Program-made: the position numbers and the translations under genes
Shown here: positions 27,547-34,693 of the stretch, piece after piece
How the letters are laid out: each line of letters starts with the position of its first letter
Numbering within the stretch: position 1 is the stretch's first letter
Source: Bacteroidota bacterium
GTDB lineage: Bacteria; Bacteroidota; Bacteroidia; NS11-12g; UBA955
NCBI GenBank assembly: GCA_947451105.1
Contig: CANFXY010000008.1
Span: 1-36,448, forward strand
Reading direction: 5' to 3'
DNA: 36,448 bases
Notes under the pieces: generated by a model
The model's database searches: none
Seen by the model: the letters and a program-made list of their open reading frames with translations, nothing else
What the model was told of the DNA's origin: nothing

Positions 27547-28782
27547 ATGGAGAATTTTAACCATAACGAAATATTAGAAGGAATGTTCACCGATGCCACT
27601 GAAGGCATTATTGTGAGCAATTCAAAAGGACAAATTGTTCTGTCCAATCCCAAAGCCTTACAGATGTTCGGCTACGACAATGAGACCATGTGCACTTTGG
27701 TGATTGAAGATTTAGTGCCTTCTCGTTTCTTACACATGCACAAGGAGCACCGTTCCAACTACCACCACAATCCTTCGCCACGCTCTATGGGTGTTGGGCG
27801 AGACCTGTGGGCCAAACGGAATGATGGCACCGAATTTCCTATAGAAATCAGCTTGAGCTACGTAAAAGCCGTTGACAGCATGTTGGTGGTTTCATTTGTA
27901 ATCGACATTACAGAAAGAAAGAAGAAAGACAATGAACTAAGAGAGGCCAATGAACTGTTAAAGAAGACGAGTTTTCAGTTGTCTAAATTGAACCAAGACC
28001 TCGAACAAAAAGTTCAAGAACGCACACTAGAACTGGCTGAAATGATTCGGAAATTAACCGAATCAAAGAAAGAAGTGGACATGGCCTTGGAAAAAGAACG
28101 TGAATTAAACAATTTGAAGTCTCGTTTTATCAGCACCGCCTCTCACGAATTTAGAACCCCTTTGGCCACCATTATGTCATCGGTATCATTGACGGGTAAA
28201 TATGCCGAAAGCATGGATAAAAACAACATGTTTAAGCACATCGATCGGGTGAAAAATTCGGTAAACCATTTAACCGATATATTAAACGATTTTTTGTCTT
28301 TGGATAAGCTCGAAGAGGGTGCTGTAATGGCCAATCCTGAATACTTGGGGCTCAACGAATTGATCGCCACCATTACAGAAGAAATAAAGTCAATTGCCAA
28401 AGCAGGGCAGCGCATCAGTTTTGCCGGCTTGCTGGGCAACGATCAGATTTTTATTGACAAGAGAATATTGAAGAACATCATGTTTAATTTGATCAGCAAT
28501 GCCATTAAGTATTCGAATGAGAATACCAACATTGACATCAAATTAAGCAAAGACGCCAATACCTTAACCATTGAAATAAAAGACCAGGGCATAGGTATTC
28601 CTTTGGAAGACCAGGCCCATATATTCGAGCGTTTCTACCGCGCCAACAACAGTGGCAATATGCAAGGAACAGGACTAGGCTTAAACATCGTTAAAAAATA
28701 CGTTGAGATATTAAAAGGCGATATCCAATTTAAAAGTGTTCCTGAAAAAGGAACCAAATTCACACTCAAATTTCCAATATAA
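27547..28782 (+). CDS. PAS-domain sensor histidine kinase, FixL-like PAS
   Basis: 411 aa; PAS ending VVSFVIDITERKKK, coiled coil, HisKA FISTASHEFRTPLATI, HATPase NLISNAIKYSNEN...DQGIGIP...GTGLGLNIVKKY; 4-nt gap from the preceding cco-linked gene. Confidence 0.93.
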   Translation: MENFNHNEILEGMFTDATEGIIVSNSKGQIVLSNPKALQMFGYDNETMCTLVIEDLVPSRFLHMHKEHRSNYHHNPSPRSMGVGRDLWAKRNDGTEFPIEISLSYVKAVDSMLVVSFVIDITERKKKDNELREANELLKKTSFQLSKLNQDLEQKVQERTLELAEMIRKLTESKKEVDMALEKERELNNLKSRFISTASHEFRTPLATIMSSVSLTGKYAESMDKNNMFKHIDRVKNSVNHLTDILNDFLSLDKLEEGAVMANPEYLGLNELIATITEEIKSIAKAGQRISFAGLLGNDQIFIDKRILKNIMFNLISNAIKYSNENTNIDIKLSKDANTLTIEIKDQGIGIPLEDQAHIFERFYRANNSGNMQGTGLGLNIVKKYVEILKGDIQFKSVPEKGTKFTLKFPI

Positions 28783-28795
28783 AAAACAATAAAAC

Positions 28796-29857
28796 ATGGC
28801 CTATATATTATTAATTGAAGACAACGAAAACATGAGGGAAAACACCTCAGAGATTTTAACTTTAGCAGGCCACCAGGTCGAAACGGCCAGCAATGGCAAA
28901 GAGGGCGTGATTAAAGTTCAATTAAATAAACCAGAATTAATCATTTGCGATATCATGATGCCAGAACTGGATGGTTATGGCGTATTGCACATGCTGAACA
29001 GAGACCCAAACACCAACCAAATTCCATTCATCTTTTTAACGGCAAAGGCCGACCGTTCTGATGTGCGCAAAGGCATGGAGCTAGGGGCCGACGATTATGT
29101 AACCAAGCCATTCGACGATGTTGAATTGCTGGCTGCTGTCGATACCCGTTTGAAGAAGTCAAGTTTGTTGACTGGTCATAGCTTCGCTCATAACTCTGAA
29201 GGCTTTGACCATTTTATCCGCCAGGTAAAATCGATAGAAGAGTTTGCCCGCGTTGACGCCAATGCCCGCAACAAACAATACAAAAAGAAAGACATTATTT
29301 ATTCAGAAAGCAATACCCCTTTGTATTTATACCTGATTGAAAAAGGGAAGGTAAAGACCGTTAAAAACAACCGCCAAGACAAAGAACTTATCACTGGTTT
29401 GTATAATGAAGGCGACTTCTTTGGTTATATTGCCTTGATGGAAGACAATGTGTATGAAGACGAGGCGATTGCGATGGAGGAAACCCGTTTGAAATTGATC
29501 CCCAAAGATGATTTTTACAAATTGATTTACCAAAATAGGGAAGTGGCCAACACCTTTATGAAGCTTTTAAGCAAAGAAGTAAAGGAAAAGGAAGAACGCC
29601 TATTAAAAATAGCCTACGACAGCGTAAGAAAAAAAGTATCTGAAAGTTTAATGATGCTAAAAGACCGCTATGGAAAAGAAGGCAGCGATGTGTTCAGTTT
29701 CCCTATTAGCAGAGAAGACCTAGCCCACATAGCCGGAACAGCCACAGAGACGCTTATAAGAACGCTGACAGACTTTAAAGAAGAAGGTCTGATAGAGATT
29801 AAAGGCAGCACCATTACCATCGTCGACGCGAATAAATTGCGTTCGATGAAGAATTAG
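28796..29857 (+). CDS. response regulator fused to cNMP-binding domain and Crp/Fnr-type HTH
   Basis: 353 aa; receiver ILLIEDNENMRENTSEIL...LIICDIMMPELDGYG...FLTAKA...DDYVTKPF; cNMP fold YLIEKGKVKTVK...LYNEGDFFGYIAL; HTH ISREDLAHIAGTATETLIRTLTDFKEEGLIEI. Confidence 0.94.
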   Translation: MAYILLIEDNENMRENTSEILTLAGHQVETASNGKEGVIKVQLNKPELIICDIMMPELDGYGVLHMLNRDPNTNQIPFIFLTAKADRSDVRKGMELGADDYVTKPFDDVELLAAVDTRLKKSSLLTGHSFAHNSEGFDHFIRQVKSIEEFARVDANARNKQYKKKDIIYSESNTPLYLYLIEKGKVKTVKNNRQDKELITGLYNEGDFFGYIALMEDNVYEDEAIAMEETRLKLIPKDDFYKLIYQNREVANTFMKLLSKEVKEKEERLLKIAYDSVRKKVSESLMMLKDRYGKEGSDVFSFPISREDLAHIAGTATETLIRTLTDFKEEGLIEIKGSTITIVDANKLRSMKN

Positions 29858-29895
29858 ATTGGAATTGGGGTTTACAGACAATAGCTGCTCGTAAG

Positions 29896-30387
29896 ATGAA
29901 ATTTGATATTTACACCTTGTTGACCAAGGGAAGCATCAATCCAAGACTTGAATTGAACAAGACTTTACATTCAGAAATTTTAAAGGAAATCTCGGACTTA
30001 GATGAAGTGCATCATAATTGGTTGAATGCACCCGAAAACTATCCAAACTATTCGTGTAAAATCAATGAGGGAACTTTGGAGTTTTCATTCTGTGATGGCG
30101 TTTTAAAATGGTATTTTATTAATATATACTTTAAAATGCGGGCTAAAGAAATCAGTAAGTTTCAACGGTTTTATAAAAATGACAAATACCTGAGGTATAG
30201 TTTTGATGAATTGATTTTATTTTTCAAAAAACAAAATGTCTCAATCGATGTAAAGTTGTCCGATTCAATTCTTAATCTAAATTACATAAGAACTGAATTT
30301 GGCGTTGTAATTATCTATGACATTGAAATGAATTGTATTGTAAGAATTTGCGTTGAGAATGATTTATATCCCAAGCTTGTTTTTTAG
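29896..30387 (+). CDS. hypothetical protein
   Basis: 163 aa intact ORF, MKFDIYTLLTKGSINPRLELNKTLHSEILKEI...; no family recognised. Confidence 0.55.
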   Translation: MKFDIYTLLTKGSINPRLELNKTLHSEILKEISDLDEVHHNWLNAPENYPNYSCKINEGTLEFSFCDGVLKWYFINIYFKMRAKEISKFQRFYKNDKYLRYSFDELILFFKKQNVSIDVKLSDSILNLNYIRTEFGVVIIYDIEMNCIVRICVENDLYPKLVF

Positions 30388-30425
30388 AACTTCACGTAAA
30401 CAATAATCCACAAACCATCCAAAAT

Positions 30426-30465
30426 AAAAAAATGGGAACCATTTGAAACAGTTCCCATTCTTTTA
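30426..30465. terminator. bidirectional rho-independent terminator
   Basis: AATGGGAAC (30431-30439) / GTTCCCATT (30451-30459), an A-rich run before and CTTTT after, between convergent genes. Confidence 0.75.
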
Positions 30466-30592
30466 CAATATAAATTTTATTTCCTGAGACAAAGATATGT
30501 TTACAGATTATAGTCTAAATTACTTTTCGATGATGAACGATGGATTTTCGAAATAGGTCTAAAATCTGTAGATAAACGATTTTAAGCTTGTT

Positions 30593-31282
30593 TTATAATA
30601 GGTTAAGTCGCTTGTAAACAGATTCTCTATATGTTTTCCCAATGGGAATAAACTTGTCGTAATACGAAATGCAATTGTCTTCAATGTTGTTTATTCGGTC
30701 TATACGGATAATAAATGAACGGTGAACGCGCATAAATTCATTGGAGGCAAACTTTTGTTCTATCGAATGCATGGTGGAGTGCACTATGAATTTTTCTTTT
30801 TCAGTATTCAAGGTTACATAATCGCCCAACCCTTCTATCCATAGCACATCCGACTTGTTAACCTTTACAATGATATTTCCTTTTTTAATGAAAATTATAT
30901 CGTTTTCAATTTTGTCAATATTGTGTTTCTCAAACATGGCTTGAGCTTTCGCCACTGCATTTAAAAATCTAGGCAAGGCAACGGGTTTTACAAGATAGTC
31001 TAGCACATTGTGCTCGTAAGCTTCCAATGCGAATTCTGGGTGTGAAGTGGTTAAAACAATCAGCGGGTGTGGGTGCTTCATGGCTTTAATAAATTCAATG
31101 CCATTGAGCTCGGGCATTTCTATGTCTAAGAAGATTAGATCAATAGGGTTGCTTGCAATATAGGAAAGGGCTTGTAGGGCGTTGTTAAATGTTTTTACCA
31201 GCGTTATTTGTTCTGCCTTTAATACACATTGTTGTGTTGCTAGTAAGGCTATTTCATTGTCGTCTATTATGATGGCTTTCAT
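30593..31282 (-). CDS. LytTR-family response regulator
   Basis: 229 aa; receiver AIIIDDNEIALLATQQ...DLIFLDIEMPELNGIEFI...DYLVKPV and LytTR domain FIKKGNIIVKVNKSDVLWIEGLGDYVTL...FMRVHRSFIIRIDRI. Confidence 0.94.
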   Translation of the reverse strand: MKAIIIDDNEIALLATQQCVLKAEQITLVKTFNNALQALSYIASNPIDLIFLDIEMPELNGIEFIKAMKHPHPLIVLTTSHPEFALEAYEHNVLDYLVKPVALPRFLNAVAKAQAMFEKHNIDKIENDIIFIKKGNIIVKVNKSDVLWIEGLGDYVTLNTEKEKFIVHSTMHSIEQKFASNEFMRVHRSFIIRIDRINNIEDNCISYYDKFIPIGKTYRESVYKRLNLL

Positions 31283-31299
31283 AATTGTTAAATTTCTTT

Positions 31300-34278
31300 T
31301 TAAGGTTGTAGTTCTCTAATTTTATTTTCTAATTCTGGATAAAATACGTCCAACATGCTGCGCATAATATCCACTTGTTTCATTAGTTCTGATTTGTCTA
31401 TTCCATTTGTGGTGTCTATAGATAATTGCCCCAACAAGTCGCTGATTTTTTGTAAGCCAAAGATATCAAAGGATGATTTTACTTTGTGGCACAAATCTCT
31501 GAGTTTTTGTATGTCATTATATTCAATGGCATGCTCGATGTTTTGCAATTCATCTGGGATCTGTTTCAAAAACAATTGAATCATTTCCATTTCAAAATCA
31601 CTGTTGCCCGCAGATAGTTCCTTCAAATAGTTCATGTTTACTTTCAAGGCGGCGGGTTCATCCATTTGGTCTAATTGAATTCCCTCTGTTGTGTTGCCTA
31701 TTAATGCCTTTGAAAGCTTTTTAATGATTTTGTGGTAAAGTGTATCTGGATTAAATGGTTTCGAAATAAAATCATTCATGCCAGCGGCTATGCATTTTTC
31801 TTTTTCTCCAACGATGGAGTGGGCCGTCATTGCTATTATAGGGGTGTTGAGTCTTAGTGTATTTCGAATGATCTTAGTGGTTTGATAGCCATCCAATTCA
31901 GGCATTTGAATGTCCATTAAAATCAGGTCGTAATTTTTGACCTTCAACATGTCTAAACCTATCTGTCCATTGATGGCCAATTCAACATCAAAATCAAAGT
32001 TGTTTAAGACATTTTTTGCCAATTTTTGGTTCAAATAATTGTCTTCTATTACCAAGATAATTGGTTTTCTAATGTGCGCGCTTCTTTGGTTTTGGTATTT
32101 CTCTTTAAGCGTTTCGTTTTTAATTCCTATATCAAGCTTTAAAACAAAATGAAATTCTGAGCCGATACCTTCTTTTGATTTTAATTCCAATTCGCCACCC
32201 ATCAATTGGATCAGGTTTTTTGAAATGCTCAAGCCAAGTCCGGTGCCTTCATACTTGCGGTTGATGGCATTGTTCACCTGGCTAAAACGCTCAAATATTT
32301 TTTCTTTCTTTTCGTCTTGTATCCCAATACCTGTGTCCTTAACTTTAAATAGTATTTGGTGGTAAGTGCTTCCGCTGTTTAAGAGCGTGGCAGAAAATTC
32401 TACCGATCCATTTTCGGTAAACTTAATGGCATTGCCAACCAAATTGATTAATATTTGATTCAAACGCAGGGCGTCACACATCAAGAATTGTGGAATATTG
32501 GGGTCGAATTGGAATGAGAAACTCAAGTTTTTTTGATTGGCACTGATTTTTAATAAATCATACACATTCTTCATAATCAATTGGACATCAGAAGAACTGG
32601 TTTCTATCGTAACTACCCCGGATTCAATTTTTGAAAAGTCTAGGATGTCATTGATAATTGACAGTAAGTTTTCTCCCGCAACCTTAACAGAGTTGGCATA
32701 GTCTTTTTGTAAATGGTTTAGCCCCGTATGCGACAACAATTCTGTAAATCCAATAATGGCATTCATTGGCGTTCTGATCTCATGGCTCATATTGGCTAAG
32801 AATTGGTCTTTTGAAATAACCGATTCTTCCGCTTGTTTTTTGGCTTTTAATAGTTCCTCTTCCGCAAGTTTACGTTCTATAAAGGCCCCAATTTGTAAGC
32901 CAGTACTCTCAAACATCTGTATAATATTCACATCTGTTTTTTTGGATTTAGAACTAAAATATTGCATTACTCCAATGACCTCGTTGTTAAACAACACTGG
33001 AAATAGGAGGGAAGATTTAATTTTATAGGTATTAGAAATGGTCTTTTCTATTAGGCCATTTTCAAATCCCATGTCAAATATCCATATCGGACTTTTTTTC
33101 TGCCACACGCGGCCAGACAGCGATTCTCCAACATTGATTTGTTGCTGTTGTATGAAGCTTTTTAATTCATCATTATGCGGATAAGTGAATTGATAATAGG
33201 TATGCGCAATGAGTTTGTTGTCGTCTTTTTTTGTTCTCCAAAAAACGCCAATGTCCCACTCCAAGCGGTAGCAAATTTGCTCCGCAATATGTAAAACAGA
33301 TGTATTGATGCCGTCGTTTTCACTCAGAATTGAAATAAGCCTAGCCTCTAAAGTCATGCGCTCTTGGGCAGATTTCTTTTCTGTGATGTCTTGTTGGATG
33401 GCCATATATTGGTAGGTCTTGCCCTTCTTGTCGAGGAAAGGGATAATGCTACAATCGACCCAAAAATAATTGCCGTTTTTATCTTTGTTTCTAATCTCCC
33501 CATGCCACAATTCACCATGGCTAATGCTTTCCCACATTTCTTCAAAGAAGATTTGGCTGTGGTGGCCTGAGTTGAATATGCTGTAGGCTTGACCCAACAG
33601 TTCTTCTTTAATGTAGCCCGATGATTTGCAAAACTTATCGTTTACAAATTTGATATACCCGTTGCGGTCGGCAATGGCAACGCCAGACGATTGGTCTAGG
33701 GCAAACTTATACGCCGCTAGGTCTATTTCAGTTTGGTTGACACGCTCGTTGAGCAATTGGTTGAGCTCATTTTGAAGATTCTTGTTTTGCTTTCTAAGGT
33801 TTAATAAAATCGTAATCTGCTTAGAAAGGCTGTAAAGACCTTCAATTTGTTCTCTGTTTAATTGCTTTGCTTTGGTGTCAATCACGTTGATTGTTCCTAT
33901 TTTGAAACCTTCAACACTCGTAATAGGTACACCGCCAAAAAATCTAAAATTTGGATGCCCAATTACCATTGGGTTTTTCACCAATTCTGAATCCAAATAG
34001 GCATCTGGAATTTCGAAGTATTCTTTGTTTGAAATAAGATCAAAACAAAAATCAAAGTCACCACGCAGGTCATAGATATTGAGTCCTACACTCGATTTTA
34101 TTTGGTGTTGTTTTCCGTCGAAAATGGAAATGATTGCAACCTGGGTTTGGCATAAATGAGCAGCCATTTGAACGACTGCATCGGTTTCAAATTCTGGTAT
34201 TTTTTCCAAAATATTGAAATTGATGAGCGCCTCTAATCGTTCTCTCTCATTGTTAGTTAAATTGAGTCGCTCTTTCAT
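31300..34278 (-). CDS. hybrid sensor histidine kinase (GAF-PAS-GAF-HisKA-HATPase-REC-HPt)
   Basis: 992 aa; GAF-like N-terminus, PAS YIKFVNDKFCKSSGYIKEELLGQ, HisKA FLANMSHEIRTPMNAIIGFTELL, REC ILVIEDNYLNQKLAKNVL...LILMDIQMPELDGYQ, HPt RDLCHKVKSSFDIFGL. Confidence 0.93.
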   Translation of the reverse strand: MKERLNLTNNERERLEALINFNILEKIPEFETDAVVQMAAHLCQTQVAIISIFDGKQHQIKSSVGLNIYDLRGDFDFCFDLISNKEYFEIPDAYLDSELVKNPMVIGHPNFRFFGGVPITSVEGFKIGTINVIDTKAKQLNREQIEGLYSLSKQITILLNLRKQNKNLQNELNQLLNERVNQTEIDLAAYKFALDQSSGVAIADRNGYIKFVNDKFCKSSGYIKEELLGQAYSIFNSGHHSQIFFEEMWESISHGELWHGEIRNKDKNGNYFWVDCSIIPFLDKKGKTYQYMAIQQDITEKKSAQERMTLEARLISILSENDGINTSVLHIAEQICYRLEWDIGVFWRTKKDDNKLIAHTYYQFTYPHNDELKSFIQQQQINVGESLSGRVWQKKSPIWIFDMGFENGLIEKTISNTYKIKSSLLFPVLFNNEVIGVMQYFSSKSKKTDVNIIQMFESTGLQIGAFIERKLAEEELLKAKKQAEESVISKDQFLANMSHEIRTPMNAIIGFTELLSHTGLNHLQKDYANSVKVAGENLLSIINDILDFSKIESGVVTIETSSSDVQLIMKNVYDLLKISANQKNLSFSFQFDPNIPQFLMCDALRLNQILINLVGNAIKFTENGSVEFSATLLNSGSTYHQILFKVKDTGIGIQDEKKEKIFERFSQVNNAINRKYEGTGLGLSISKNLIQLMGGELELKSKEGIGSEFHFVLKLDIGIKNETLKEKYQNQRSAHIRKPIILVIEDNYLNQKLAKNVLNNFDFDVELAINGQIGLDMLKVKNYDLILMDIQMPELDGYQTTKIIRNTLRLNTPIIAMTAHSIVGEKEKCIAAGMNDFISKPFNPDTLYHKIIKKLSKALIGNTTEGIQLDQMDEPAALKVNMNYLKELSAGNSDFEMEMIQLFLKQIPDELQNIEHAIEYNDIQKLRDLCHKVKSSFDIFGLQKISDLLGQLSIDTTNGIDKSELMKQVDIMRSMLDVFYPELENKIRELQP

Positions 34279-34693
34279 TATTGGTCATTTATTCACGCCA
34301 ATAAACGGTGTAAATAATTCTTATTGGTAATTTGTTCAAATATAGTATGACGCCATTCAAGAAAGAGATAATTGCCTCATTTTTAGTTATTCACAAACAA
34401 AAGTTTTTGTATTAATCCTTTGTTTACAGGTGTTTAAGTAAAAGAGTTCAATTTAATGGCTCATAAAAAATACACAAACTTAGACATTTTTTTTATTAAA
34501 TGAAAAAAAACAAATGACAGCAAGCGTTTGGCTCGTTTTTGTGCTCTGAAAAAACACTTTGGTGGATAAACTCTTGATAATCGTTCATCTAAAATTTGAA
34601 TCCATTTTCCGAATTAAAATTGGCCATAATCGAAAAGTTTTAAGGCAATATTTGAAACAACTTACTTTCGTTTCATTAATTTAAATAAGCATT

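Noticed and set aside
34651-34670. Promoter candidate TTTG ... TACTTTCG upstream of the Tyr-rich protein
   Set aside because: Spacing of about 8 bp between the elements is too short for a Bacteroidetes -33/-7 pair, so not listed as a feature.
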